Shown: in pieces, positions 52,561 through 62,114 of the stretch | How the letters are laid out: every line of letters begins with the position of its first letter | Position numbering within the stretch: the first letter of the stretch is position 1 | Assembly (NCBI GenBank): GCA_014595895.1 | Contig: JABUKB010000001.1 | Span: 1,550,001 to 1,614,000 of the forward strand | Length of the DNA: 64,000 nucleotides | DNA from: Lysinibacillus odysseyi | GTDB lineage: Bacteria; Bacillota; Bacilli; Bacillales_A; Planococcaceae | Reading direction: 5' to 3' | The notes under the pieces: generated by a model | What the model was told of the DNA's origin: nothing | The model's input: the letters and a program-made list of their open reading frames with translations, nothing else | Database searches by the model: none | Position numbers and translations under genes: made by a program

Positions 52561-54579
52561 TTACATTGTTGAACAGGTCATTGATTCACAATCATTTATT
52601 CTTACACAGTTTCTCCCATCTCGTTTGGCCTCGTATAGGGCTTTATCTGATTCTTTGATAAACTGTTCAATAGATCGCTCGTTATCAGGAATGGTTGTAT
52701 TCATGCCTAAACTAATGGTCACACACTGATTAAATTTCGAAAATGAATGAGGAATAGCTAAATTTTCAACGGCTTTTCGAATAGTTTCTGCTACATTCTT
52801 AGCCTCAACAAGATTGGTTCCTGGCAAAATGACACTAAATTCTTCTCCCCCATACCTAAACACCATATCGCCCGATTTCTTCACTATTTCTAATACAACG
52901 GATGCCACTTCTCTCAAACAATCATCCCCTGCCTGATGTCCGTATGTATCATTAAATGCTTTGAAATGATCTATATCAAACATGATCATAGATAAGGGTG
53001 CTGAATTTTCTATTGCACGATTCCACTCCACTTCCAAACGTTCATCAAACGTTCTACGATTCCAAACCCCTGTCAATCCATCTTTCGTTGAAAGTTCACG
53101 CAATATATCATTCGCTTCTTGAAGTTTCTGTTCTACCAGTTTCCTTTCCGTTATGTTTCGAGAAATACAAACCAGCTGTAATTCATCCGGTTTTTCTCCT
53201 TTAAAACACTTAATGGAAGATTCAAACCATATATACTCCCCGTCTTTTCTGCGGATACGATAAGTAGAGACTACATAGCCTTTGTCCAATAATATTTCAT
53301 GATTCTTGCTTATCATCTCTAAATCATCAGGGTGAATAAAGAGATAGCCATCATACCCGACAAATTCATGGTCTTCATACTGCAGGATTTCCTTTCCGGC
53401 AGGTGAGACATACAGATACTTCCCTGCTGCATCATGAATCGTAATCATATCGCTTGAATACTCAGCAATCATACGGAAACGTTCTTCATTTGCTGAAATA
53501 GTTTCTATATGTGCATCAAGTAAATCCGCCATCTTATTAAAATTATCGCTAAGTTCTTTACGTTCAATCGTTTCATATTTATATAGGGAGCTATCTATGC
53601 GATATTCCAAATTACCTGTACCGATTTCCCTAGTTCCTTCCAATACTCTATTGATTGGAACTTCTAATTGCTTAGCTATTATCATCAACATTCTGTAACC
53701 TACTACAACTAATAAAAGAAGAACGATAGACAAAATCATTGCCATGCGATTAAATATTTCAAACACTTTTTTCTCTGTTATTTCTCCAATAATAAGCCAT
53801 TGATTATTATGAACCCAACGATAATCCCCTAGCACTTTCTCTTGATTCTGGTTAGCATAGAAATTCGTTATTTGTCTGCCCTCAATTGCTTGTTTAAAAA
53901 TTTCTGTATCTATTGTTTGTCCTATCGTATCTTGCCTTGAATCGCTGATTAACATGCCATTTTTATCAACAATATACGTTTCTCTTGAATCATCTTGATA
54001 TTCTCCCATAACATCGTTAATTGTTGTTATGGGAACAGGCCCAAACACTAAACCCTGAAAAGTACCATCAAAGCCATAAACAGGAGCAGAAAAAATAATA
54101 ATCGGCTTTTTGGATTGCCTTCCAATTAACACATCTGTAATAAAACTATTTCCTTTTTTCGCCTCTTGATAATAAATTCGATCAGACAAATCTAAACCTG
54201 TATCCCCTGTAGTATCAATTTCTGATATTCCTTCTTTATTCACATATACAATGCCATTAAATTCTGAATGGGTCTTGTCGAATGCTTCTAAGGCTACTTC
54301 CATACTTTTTAAGTCTTTAGCTTTTACGGTAGGCAGTTCTGAGATAAAGTTTATCTCAGCTATTCTATCCTCGAACCAATTCTCAATAACTAACTGTTGT
54401 AAATCTATTGTTTTTTCAATTTCGCTGTATGCACTTTCTTGCATATATTTTTTCCCTATAAATACAGCAGGAGTTGAAGCCAATAAAATCAACAACACGA
54501 TATAGCATATGAACCCAAATCTTAACCTGCCCTTTAAACTTTGAACGCCTACTTTTGAAAAAATGCGGTTAACCAACAT
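52561..54579 (-). CDS. Membrane diguanylate cyclase (Cache-HAMP-PAS-GGDEF)
   Basis: 672 residues. Two membrane helices (about residues 17-41 and 270-292) bracket an extracellular Cache-type sensor (ending WVHNNQWLIIGE). Then HAMP-like linker, a PAS domain (NEERFRMIAEYSSDMITIHD... YRIRRKDGEYIWFESSIKCF in parts) and a GGDEF domain with FRYGGEEFSVILPG, an intact active site. No inhibitory RxxD is obvious five residues before it. It should make c-di-GMP in response to an outside ligand. Start after GGAGGAGG. A c-di-GMP-II-like riboswitch precedes it. Confidence 0.9.
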   Translation of the reverse strand: MLVNRIFSKVGVQSLKGRLRFGFICYIVLLILLASTPAVFIGKKYMQESAYSEIEKTIDLQQLVIENWFEDRIAEINFISELPTVKAKDLKSMEVALEAFDKTHSEFNGIVYVNKEGISEIDTTGDTGLDLSDRIYYQEAKKGNSFITDVLIGRQSKKPIIIFSAPVYGFDGTFQGLVFGPVPITTINDVMGEYQDDSRETYIVDKNGMLISDSRQDTIGQTIDTEIFKQAIEGRQITNFYANQNQEKVLGDYRWVHNNQWLIIGEITEKKVFEIFNRMAMILSIVLLLLVVVGYRMLMIIAKQLEVPINRVLEGTREIGTGNLEYRIDSSLYKYETIERKELSDNFNKMADLLDAHIETISANEERFRMIAEYSSDMITIHDAAGKYLYVSPAGKEILQYEDHEFVGYDGYLFIHPDDLEMISKNHEILLDKGYVVSTYRIRRKDGEYIWFESSIKCFKGEKPDELQLVCISRNITERKLVEQKLQEANDILRELSTKDGLTGVWNRRTFDERLEVEWNRAIENSAPLSMIMFDIDHFKAFNDTYGHQAGDDCLREVASVVLEIVKKSGDMVFRYGGEEFSVILPGTNLVEAKNVAETIRKAVENLAIPHSFSKFNQCVTISLGMNTTIPDNERSIEQFIKESDKALYEAKRDGRNCVRINDCESMTCSTM

Positions 54580-54600
54580 TTTTCCTCCTCCCTCACTTGC

Positions 54601-54712
54601 AAAAAAAAAAAAATAGACCAACAACAGTGTTGGTCGGTTGCATCACTTGCTCCCTATACTTTAGATGCCCACATACAAAGTATAGTTCATAGCTCCTATA
54701 TACCTTAAAATT
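54601..54712 (-). promoter_or_regulatory. c-di-GMP-II riboswitch with terminator
   Basis: The minus strand carries GTGATGCAACCGACC, matching the conserved AGUAGUGCAACCGACC core of c-di-GMP-II aptamers, and upstream GTGGGCATC, matching UGGGCAC. GCATC and GATGC are complementary, preserving the aptamer pseudoknot by compensatory change. A stem TACTTT/AAAGTA lies between 5' elements. Directly overlapping the 3' GACC is a perfect terminator GACCAACA-CTGT-TGTTGGTC followed by thirteen T's, 20 bases ahead of the ribosome site of the GGDEF gene. Confidence 0.85.
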
Positions 54713-54737
54713 ATTTTACTTTTTGTTAATTAAAACC

Positions 54738-54788
54738 ATATTACTTCATAATAAAAGAAGTTTCAATAATAATTTAGAATGATTCTCA
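54738..54788 (-). promoter_or_regulatory. Promoter of the riboswitch-GGDEF transcript with Fur/PerR-like box
   Basis: TTGAAA and TAATAT on the minus strand are 17 bases apart and would start RNA just ahead of the aptamer. Eight bases upstream of the -35 lies TGAGAAT-C-ATTCTAA, one mismatch from a symmetric 7-1-7 Fur-family site. The box could be coincidental. Confidence 0.5.
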
Positions 54789-55473
54789 TAAAATATAGTT
54801 TAAAAACTAGAAAATATCTACTTATATAATTAAGATGCCATATAGATAGCAAATGTGATCGATATGAGCAAAATTTATTATATCTTATTAGCTTTAAATT
54901 GTAAAAATAGACAAAAAATAGACCTTTTTTAAAAAAATTGCTACCCCTTCCATGTATCAGCCCCCAATTTATTTCTAAAAAAAATCATTTGCCAACCCTT
55001 GAAAAATAAGCTTTGCATTTGGAAGGGTAATTTTTAAAATCGTATATCCTCGCATCAGGAGGAATGGCTCAAAAATCGACACTTATTCATAGCTAAGTCG
55101 TACATCGATTTGGTCAAACAGCGCTTTTTTAGTAAAGAGTTTTAGATTCTCTCCTTTTCATTACAAAAATGAATTGAAGGAAATTAGATGCCCCCTTTTT
55201 TATGTATCGGCGGAAATGGATAATGTCCTTACGCATTAAAGTTCTTCCCTCCCCCAAAACCCATCAAACCCTTGTCACACAAGATTTGAATACGATTTCG
55301 CTTAAATCTCATCTGTCATTAAGTTGTTCCCCGAATTAGGGGGAAGAGCATAGTTTTTAGAGGTTAGCGGGGTTATTTGGAAAGACGAAAATGTAATTAA
55401 GTCGGTTTCAGCAGAAGGAAAATGGAGTATAGATAAAAATTAAGATGTAAAGCTCTGAACTTGATATAACAAC
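54789..55473. other. Gene-poor region
   Basis: About 700 bases without a convincing gene. One open stretch on the plus strand (55354-55443) reads FLEVSGVIWKDENVIKSVSA and ends EGKWSIDKN; it looks like the tail of a decayed protein gene but has no start or ribosome site. An AGGAGGA-ATG at 55064 opens only ten codons. T-rich and purine runs suggest eroded sequence. I see no RNA gene. Confidence 0.4.
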
Positions 55474-55516
55474 GAAAAGGACCACACAGCGCACAGAAGT
55501 TGTACGTGTGTGATCC
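55474..55516 (-). terminator. Probable terminator of sodA
   Basis: GGATCACACA/TGTGTGGTCC arms around a 16-18-base inner part, followed on the minus strand by TTTTCG; 70 bases behind sodA. Confidence 0.6.
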
Positions 55517-55585
55517 TCAAATTGCTTCCGATTGTAAAATCTTTACCCTACTCTGGGTACCGACTTAGTTACAGAAAGAAAATTA

Positions 55586-56191
55586 TTATTTAGCTGCGCG
55601 GAATTTCTCTTCCACTACGTCCCAGTTCACGACGTTCCAGAATGCACCGATGTAGTCTGGACGACGGTTTTGGTAGTTTAAGTAGTAAGCGTGCTCCCAA
55701 ACGTCTAAACCTAAGATAGGTGTTTTGCCTTCCATTACTGGAGAGTCTTGGTTTGGAGTAGATGTGATCGCAACGTCATCACCGTTAACGATTAACCAAG
55801 CCCAGCCTGAACCGAAACGAGTAGTCGCTGCTTTTGCAAACTCTTCTTTGAAAGCATCGAATGAACCGAATTTAGCTTCGATTGCAGCTGCTACTTCACC
55901 TACTGGTTTGTTAGAACCGCCTGGTGCGATTACTTCCCAGAATAATGTGTGGTTTGCGTGACCGCCACCGTTGTTACGTACTGCTGTTTGTTTGTCTGCT
56001 GGTAATGCATCCAAGTTAGCGATTAACTCATTGATGTCTTTGTCAGCGAACTCAGTACCTTCTAGTGCTGCGTTTACGTTTGCCACATATGTAGCGTGGT
56101 GTTTAGAGTGGTGGATTTCCATAGTACGTGCATCGATATGTGGTTCTAATGCATCGTAAGCATAAGTTAATTCTGGTAATTTGTAAGCCAT
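55586..56191 (-). CDS. sodA: Superoxide dismutase (Mn/Fe type)
   Basis: 201 residues. Metal ligands His27 (IHHSKHH), the histidine in [12 protein letters not shown], and Asp/His in [10 protein letters not shown] are present. The [15 protein letters not shown] segment with the Gln/His partner region favours manganese. Cytosolic removal of superoxide. TGGGAGG precedes the ATG. Placement a few kilobases from pbpA and near yqgC/yqgB matches sodA of B. subtilis. Confidence 0.96.
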   Translation of the reverse strand: MAYKLPELTYAYDALEPHIDARTMEIHHSKHHATYVANVNAALEGTEFADKDINELIANLDALPADKQTAVRNNGGGHANHTLFWEVIAPGGSNKPVGEVAAAIEAKFGSFDAFKEEFAKAATTRFGSGWAWLIVNGDDVAITSTPNQDSPVMEGKTPILGLDVWEHAYYLNYQNRRPDYIGAFWNVVNWDVVEEKFRAAK

Positions 56192-56337
56192 GTTTAACTG
56201 CCTCCCAATATTCTTAATATAAGTACACTACTAGGGTATCAAAATTACCAAAAGCCTTCAACTAAAATACTCACTCAAATTGTCAAATCAGCCTTTTGAC
56301 GGAAATTTTCCAAGTAAATCGACTATCTAGTTATTCG

Positions 56338-57114
56338 TTATTTAAACATTGCTGGACGTTTTTCAATAAATGCTTGTACTCCTTCTTGGACATTCTCTGT
56401 CTGGAATACCTTTCCAAAATACTTTGCCTCTATTTTCAAACCATCAGCTAAGCCGTGCTGCATTCCTTCATCAATGGCTTTTTTCGCGTACATTAATGCT
56501 TCTGTGGAATAAGGCAAGAATTTTTCTGCCAGTTTTTTAGCATAGTTCATCCCCTCATTCGACGGCGCTACTTGATCGACAAGACCCAATCCCTGTGCCT
56601 CTTCCGCCGTCAAAGCCTCTCCCGAAAAAATCAGTTCCTTTGCTTTTGATAAACCAATTAACCTTGGCAGTCTCTGTGTACCGCCTGCACCCGGCAACAA
56701 ACCTAGCGATATTTCCGGTAAGCCGATTTGGCTGTGCTGTTCCGCAATTCTAAAATCGCAGCTTAGGGCTAGCTCGCAACCGCCTCCAAAAGCTACTCCA
56801 TTTATGACACAAATCGTAGGATGTGGTAAGGCAGCGACTGCATCGAGCGGTTTTTGCAGCCATAATGCTTTTTCCTCTGCCAATGCCTCCCCCTTCCCAA
56901 TCCACTGCGGGAAGCTCTTGATATCTCCACCTGCCATAAAAGCTTTGTTTCCTGCACCTGTCAGAATGACTACCTTCACATCCGCGCGCTCCTCTACAAG
57001 CTGGACTGCTTCTAGTAAGCCTTCCACGACAGCTTCACTTAGCACATTTACCGGTGGATTATTAATCTCGATTGTTGCTATCTGTGCCTCCACATTTACA
57101 CTCACTACCGTCAT
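56338..57114 (-). CDS. Enoyl-CoA hydratase/isomerase family protein
   Basis: 258 residues, crotonase fold. The oxyanion segments AGNKAFMAGGDIK and INGVAFGGGCELALSCDFRIA are present, with EISLGLLPGAGGTQRLPRL carrying the glutamate position of hydratases. Acts on enoyl-CoA esters in fatty-acid or branched-acid breakdown. Start overlaps the acyl-CoA ligase stop by ATGA, so the two are co-translated. Confidence 0.88.
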   Translation of the reverse strand: MTVVSVNVEAQIATIEINNPPVNVLSEAVVEGLLEAVQLVEERADVKVVILTGAGNKAFMAGGDIKSFPQWIGKGEALAEEKALWLQKPLDAVAALPHPTICVINGVAFGGGCELALSCDFRIAEQHSQIGLPEISLGLLPGAGGTQRLPRLIGLSKAKELIFSGEALTAEEAQGLGLVDQVAPSNEGMNYAKKLAEKFLPYSTEALMYAKKAIDEGMQHGLADGLKIEAKYFGKVFQTENVQEGVQAFIEKRPAMFK

Positions 57115-58673
57115 ATCACAACATCTCCTTTTGCTTCCCCTAAATAGCGGTACTTTTCGCGTAATTCTACTTTCTTTACCTTACCTGACGGGGTTCTAGG
57201 AATTTCATCTACAAACACGACTTTCTTTGGCACTTTATATTTGGCTAAATATTGTTTCGTGAACGCAATAATATCTTCTTCAGAAACCTCATGTCCTTCT
57301 TTTGGAATAATGACCGCGCATACTGCCTCCAAATATTTTGGGTCAGGGATCGCAATCACTGATACGGTCAAGACGGATGGATGTCTATAGATAATATCTT
57401 CAATTTCTGCTGCGTATACATTTTCCCCGCCGCTGCGAATCATATCTTTTTTACGCCCTGCAACTGTAATATAGCCCTCTTCGTCCTTCATCCCTAAATC
57501 ACCTGTTTTACACCAGCCGCACCAAAATGTACTGGCCGTTTCTTCAGGCTTTTCCCAGTAGCCTTCTGATACACCTGGGCTTCTCACCCATATTTCTCCT
57601 ACCTCACCTACTGCTAGAGGGTGTCCTTCATCATCCATTATTTCGATTTCCGTCAGCGGTAATGGCTTGCCGACAGACGCACTTTTACGCAGTGCATCTT
57701 CACTATCTAAACAGCAAGCAATCGGCTGTCCTTCTGTCAGACCGTATACTTGAATGATGCCTACATGCGGAAACTTTTCCTTCATGCGCTCAATAGCCCA
57801 TGGCATAAGCGGGTCGCCACCGGTATAAATTCTTGTTAATTTTTCTAATGTTGCATCGTCTAGCATAGAAGAATTTAATAAATCATAAATCATGAACGGA
57901 AACAAGAAAATATCTGTCACTTGCTCACGCTCGATTACCTGTAAAACACGATCAATCTCGAAGCCTTTACTCTTTGTAATAATGACCGTCCCGCCTGCCA
58001 GTAATATTGGTAGCGCAATATCTTCCATTGCGCCTACATGATACAGCGGTCCTGTAGTCATTCCGATTTCTTTACCAGTATAGCCCCACTTCATCATTTG
58101 AATAGTAGAAAACCAAAACGTCGTATTATGTGTCCACAAAGCGCCTTTAGGCCGTCCTGTTGTGCCGGATGTATACATCAGCATCACAGGGTCTTGCAGT
58201 TGAATGGATACGCCTTGGATGTCTGCCGTGCTGACACTGTCAAATGACTCAATAGATGTCGCCCATGGCACATCTGGCTTTTGCCCGTAGACAATATATT
58301 CTTCAATGGATAATTCATTGTAAATTGTTGCGATATTCGGTAATAATTCATCATGGATAAATAAAATTTTTGTTTTCGAATCCGTTAAAATATAGCTTAA
58401 TTCACTCGGTGTTAAACGGAAGTTGATCCTTACAGCAATAGCCCCTATTTTGGCAATACCAAAATATAATGCGAAATAATCTAAGCAGTTGTAGAGCAAT
58501 AGCCCGACACTATCTCCTTTTTTCACCCCTAAACTTTTCAGCATGTTTGCATATTGGTTCGATTTCTCATGAAGCTCCTGATAGCTCCATTTCTCCCCGC
58601 TTTCCATCTGGATTGCAATTTTATGACCTTCTGATTGTTGTAGCGACTTTCTCGTAAATAATCCTAAATCCAT
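57111..58673 (-). CDS. Acyl-CoA synthetase (AMP-forming)
   Basis: 520 residues. ANL motifs MLMYTSGTTGRPKGALW, VYGLTEGQP, WCKTGDLGMKDEEGY, GRKKDMIRSGGENVYAAEIE and the lysine-bearing PRTPSGKVKKVEL are all intact. Activates a fatty or aromatic acid with CoA before beta-oxidation. The ATG at MDLGLFTR follows AAAGGGGTG. Divergent from the GntP-type permease gene; the shared 284-base region likely holds both promoters. A second ligase of the same type is at 12.75 kb. Confidence 0.88.
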   Translation of the reverse strand: MDLGLFTRKSLQQSEGHKIAIQMESGEKWSYQELHEKSNQYANMLKSLGVKKGDSVGLLLYNCLDYFALYFGIAKIGAIAVRINFRLTPSELSYILTDSKTKILFIHDELLPNIATIYNELSIEEYIVYGQKPDVPWATSIESFDSVSTADIQGVSIQLQDPVMLMYTSGTTGRPKGALWTHNTTFWFSTIQMMKWGYTGKEIGMTTGPLYHVGAMEDIALPILLAGGTVIITKSKGFEIDRVLQVIEREQVTDIFLFPFMIYDLLNSSMLDDATLEKLTRIYTGGDPLMPWAIERMKEKFPHVGIIQVYGLTEGQPIACCLDSEDALRKSASVGKPLPLTEIEIMDDEGHPLAVGEVGEIWVRSPGVSEGYWEKPEETASTFWCGWCKTGDLGMKDEEGYITVAGRKKDMIRSGGENVYAAEIEDIIYRHPSVLTVSVIAIPDPKYLEAVCAVIIPKEGHEVSEEDIIAFTKQYLAKYKVPKKVVFVDEIPRTPSGKVKKVELREKYRYLGEAKGDVVI

Positions 58674-58957
58674 AAAAATCACCCCTTTATTACCGAAAAT
58701 TCTACAATAGGTCATTTTGTTTGTAAAACCATTAATTTGGTTTTTTTACTATTTTTATAATATTACCCAGTACCATAACCCCTTGCAAACATACATACCT
58801 CAAGCTCTCTAGACATACAATATGCCAAGTTATTCCTTTTAAGCATAACAGTGTTGCTAAATCCGAATAATGTTATCAAACTATTCTGTGTTATATATAT
58901 AAATACAAAAATAACTGAAAAATGTTATTTTTATACTCGAAAAGGGGGGTTTTTTAT

Positions 58958-60277
58958 ATGTTGAGTTTCATCGGATTATTAGGCGGATTAGCATTATTAA
59001 TCTATTTAACTGTTAGAGGGGTAAATATTTTAATTGTAGCACCAGCTGCTGCACTGTTCGCAGGGCTATTAAGTGGGGTAACGCTCTTCCCTCAACAAGC
59101 TGCTGAAGGTGAAATCAGTATGGTAACAGGCTATATGACATCATTCTCTAACTTTGTTTCCTCTTGGTGGCTTATGTTCTTGGCGGGGGCTATTTTCGGA
59201 AAAGTAATGGAAGATAGCGGGGCTGCCGATAGTGTTTCGAAATGGGTTGTAGAAAAGCTAGGAATGAAATTTGCCGTTATAGCAGTCGTTGTGGCGTGTG
59301 CAGTTTTAACGTATGGCGGGGTAAGTTTATTTATTGTAGCCTTCTCTGTATACCCAATGGCTTTAAGCTTATTTAAACAAGCAGATTTACCACGTCGTTT
59401 TATCCCGGCTACTCTAGCCTTTGGTTCGGTAACCTTTACTATGACATCGGCAGGGTCTCCAGAAATCCAAAACTGGATTCCGATTGAATTTTTAGGGACA
59501 ACACCTTATGCCGCATGGGAAGCTAGTATTGTCGTAGCTCTTTTTATGATGATATTTGGTTATCTGATGCTAAGTAGTCTCATTAAACGAGCTAAAAAGC
59601 GCGGCGAACATTTTATTGACCGTGACGGTGATCATATTTCGGTAGATGGTCAATATGCGTTACCAAATCCAATTCTTAGTTTACTGCCATTATTGATTGT
59701 GTTAGGTTTCTCATTTGTATTCCACGACAGTTTAGGAACCTCTGCTCTTATTATTGCACTATTAGGCGGCATTATCGCCACTTACCTTGTTAGCTTCAAA
59801 TATATGCGTGATCGTTCGGCAGCTATTTCAGAGGGGGCCCTTGGAGCAGTAATTGCTATTGCCAATACAGCGGCCGTGGTCGGTTTTGGTGGTGTAGCAA
59901 AATTAACGCCAGCGTTTAATGAAGCTGTAGCCTTTATTACGGATGTACCAGGTTCTCCATTGATCGGCGGCGCGATTGCCGTTGCCCTTATCTGTGGTCT
60001 TGCAGGCTCTTCATCAGGGGGGCAAGCCATTGCTTTACCATTGATAGCACCTCAGTACTTAGATATGGGAGTTAATCCTGAGCAACTTCACCGTGTCGTA
60101 GCGATTTCTTCGGGATCACTCGATACATTGCCACATAGCGGATATGTAGTAACGACAATCACTTCCATTGCGAAAGAGTCATATAAAGCTGCTTATCCAG
60201 CATTTGCTCTGATGACTGTTATACTACCAATTTTAGGAACTATTTTAGCTATTATTTTATTCTCTTTAGGCATGTAA
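58958..60277 (+). CDS. GntP-family permease (YxjC-like, probable 3-hydroxybutyrate transporter)
   Basis: 439 residues, about twelve membrane helices. MLSFIGLLGGLALLIYLTVR and the glycine-rich CGLAGSSSGGQAIALPLIAP motif are those of the GntP family. In B. subtilis the homologous yxjC stands in front of genes for ketone-body use (scoAB, yxjF). Here the same type of dehydrogenase (YxjF-like) follows, so import of 3-hydroxybutyrate or acetoacetate is likely. ATG after AAAAGGGGGG. Confidence 0.85.
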   Translation: MLSFIGLLGGLALLIYLTVRGVNILIVAPAAALFAGLLSGVTLFPQQAAEGEISMVTGYMTSFSNFVSSWWLMFLAGAIFGKVMEDSGAADSVSKWVVEKLGMKFAVIAVVVACAVLTYGGVSLFIVAFSVYPMALSLFKQADLPRRFIPATLAFGSVTFTMTSAGSPEIQNWIPIEFLGTTPYAAWEASIVVALFMMIFGYLMLSSLIKRAKKRGEHFIDRDGDHISVDGQYALPNPILSLLPLLIVLGFSFVFHDSLGTSALIIALLGGIIATYLVSFKYMRDRSAAISEGALGAVIAIANTAAVVGFGGVAKLTPAFNEAVAFITDVPGSPLIGGAIAVALICGLAGSSSGGQAIALPLIAPQYLDMGVNPEQLHRVVAISSGSLDTLPHSGYVVTTITSIAKESYKAAYPAFALMTVILPILGTILAIILFSLGM

Positions 60278-60289
60278 AGGAGTTTTTCC

Positions 60290-61243
60290 ATGACAACTAT
60301 CGCTATTATTGGCGCAGGTACGATGGGGCGCAGTATTGCCCTATCGGTTGCCTTGGCTAACATGAAAGCTGCTGTTTTCGCTTTAAATGAACGAGAGATT
60401 TTATTGGCTAAAGAGGATATTCAGCAAAAATTGAAATTGCTCAAGGAACAACAAGTAATTACCGAGCAAGAAGGTTACGCTATCACAGATGATATTTACT
60501 ATGTCACTTCACTTGCAGACTGTGTCCTGGAAGCTTCATTTGTCATCGAGGCTGTACCGGAGAACCTGGCTATTAAGCAGGATATGTATGCAAAGCTAGA
60601 GGGGTTGCTTTCTGCTGAAGTGATTATAGCCAGCAATACATCAGGCATTCCAAGCGAGCAATTGATTGAAAAAATCATTTATCCAGAGCGCTTTATTATT
60701 ACACACTTTTGGAACCCGGCCCACCTCGTGCCTCTAGTGGAAATGGTACCAAATAAAAGGACAAGTGAACGAACCATCGAGAAAACAAGGGAACTTCTAG
60801 AACGGTTAAATAAAAAGGTCGTGACGATTCAAAAAGAGGTGCCTGGATTTATCGGCAATCGCTTACAGTTTGCCCTATTCCGCGAAGCCCTTACCTTACT
60901 GGATGAAGGGATTGCCTCTAAAGAAGACATTGATTTAGCTGTAACGCAAGGCATTGGACGCCGACTGCCGATAACCGGTCCACTTATGTCAGCCGATTTT
61001 ACTGGCTTAGATGTTGTACAGTCGATTTGCCACTATTTATATCCGGTACTGAGCCAGGATACGGATACGCGTCAACTCCTCCAGCAAAAGTTACAGGACA
61101 CACATTTAGGGGTAAAGTCCCTGCATGGCTTATACAAATGGGATGAAGAACAAATCCAACAAGTGAGTCAACAACGGGAACAGATGCTTATTCATTTCTT
61201 AAAACAAGATTTACACAGGAAGGGGAATCATCATGAAGGATAA
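60290..61243 (+). CDS. 3-hydroxyacyl-CoA dehydrogenase family protein
   Basis: 317 residues. NAD-binding loop IGAGTMGRSIAL at residues 7-18, then SNTSGIPSEQL and the catalytic region THFWNPAHLVPLVEMVP, with the histidine at about 146. The C-terminal domain holds the VPGFIGNRLQFALFREAL segment. Oxidises 3-hydroxyacyl-CoA (or a related hydroxy acid, since some family members act on free acids). AAAGGAG precedes the ATG; overlaps the next gene by eleven bases. Confidence 0.88.
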   Translation: MTTIAIIGAGTMGRSIALSVALANMKAAVFALNEREILLAKEDIQQKLKLLKEQQVITEQEGYAITDDIYYVTSLADCVLEASFVIEAVPENLAIKQDMYAKLEGLLSAEVIIASNTSGIPSEQLIEKIIYPERFIITHFWNPAHLVPLVEMVPNKRTSERTIEKTRELLERLNKKVVTIQKEVPGFIGNRLQFALFREALTLLDEGIASKEDIDLAVTQGIGRRLPITGPLMSADFTGLDVVQSICHYLYPVLSQDTDTRQLLQQKLQDTHLGVKSLHGLYKWDEEQIQQVSQQREQMLIHFLKQDLHRKGNHHEG

Positions 61244-61997
61244 GGTAGTATTTATCACAGGTGCAGCACGAGGTATTGGACTAGAACTGGCGCAACATTT
61301 TGCTAGGAAAGGTGCCAAGGTGGTGATTTCAGATTTAAATGAAGAACAATTAGAAACAGCCGCGCAGCAAGTTGAAGGAGAGGTACGCTGGACTACCTGT
61401 GATGTGACGAATGAACAGCAAATCGAAAACGCCATCAATTATACAGTAGAACAATTTGGACGTATCGATGTTTTAGTGAATAATGCCGGCATGCAGCATG
61501 TAGCAATGATTGAAGACTTCCCTTCTGATAAATTTAAACTCATGCTCGATATTATGGTAGTTGCCCCATTCTTAACGACGAAATATGCATTCCCCCATAT
61601 GAAGGAACATAATTTTGGGCGCATTATTAATATGGCTTCTATAAATGGCTTAATTGGTTTTGCGGGGAAAGCCGCCTACAACTCAGCAAAGCACGGCATT
61701 ATCGGCTTAACAAAGGTAACGGCCTTAGAAGCAGCCCAATACAATATTACAGCGAATGCGATTTGCCCTGGGTATGCTGATACAAAGCTGGTACGAGGCC
61801 AATTCGAAGATCTAGCTGCGACACGCAATATTTCAACAGAGGATGTACTAAACGAAGTACTTTACCCTCTTATTCCGCAAAAGAGATTAATTGGTTTAGA
61901 TGAAATCGCCGGTTTAGCTATTTACTTGGCAAGCGAAGAGGCAAGAGGCTTAACAGGACAAGCTGTTGCTTTAGACGCTGGTTATACGGTTCAATAA
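61233..61997 (+). CDS. 3-hydroxybutyrate dehydrogenase (SDR)
   Basis: 254 residues. TGAARGIG (9-16), NNAGMQHV with the substrate-binding glutamine, INGLIGFAGKAAYNSAKHG with His/Tyr/Lys of the active site, and NAICPGYADTKLV are specific to D-3-hydroxybutyrate dehydrogenases such as YxjF. Oxidises 3-hydroxybutyrate to acetoacetate with NAD. Final gene of the permease operon. The downstream CoA transferase (ScoAB) found in B. subtilis is absent here. Confidence 0.9.
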   Translation: MKDKVVFITGAARGIGLELAQHFARKGAKVVISDLNEEQLETAAQQVEGEVRWTTCDVTNEQQIENAINYTVEQFGRIDVLVNNAGMQHVAMIEDFPSDKFKLMLDIMVVAPFLTTKYAFPHMKEHNFGRIINMASINGLIGFAGKAAYNSAKHGIIGLTKVTALEAAQYNITANAICPGYADTKLVRGQFEDLAATRNISTEDVLNEVLYPLIPQKRLIGLDEIAGLAIYLASEEARGLTGQAVALDAGYTVQ

Positions 61998-62038
61998 TAA
62001 AGGGGCCGTCTGAAAAGTCATTTTGAGACGGCCCCTTT
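61998..62038 (+). terminator. Terminator of the 3-hydroxybutyrate operon
   Basis: Perfect arms AAAGGGGCCGTCT/AGACGGCCCCTTT, immediately after the stop. No T run follows on the plus strand, so efficiency is uncertain. Confidence 0.65.
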
Positions 62039-62114
62039 GCGACGAGGATGGTGGCATTTTGATGCGACCACCGCAGGAGCAATACTTCCTAAGGGATCAT
62101 TATCAAATAGAATA

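Noticed and set aside
55064-55096. AGGAGGA-ATG start of a small protein (MAQKSTLIHS)
   Set aside because: Only ten codons before a stop and one base between the ribosome site and ATG; no support.
58674-58957. AAAACCA...TTGGTTTTTTT in the divergent acyl-CoA region as a terminator or FadR site
   Set aside because: The position is ahead of both genes and the sequence does not match the FadR operator; the stem is short and A/T only.
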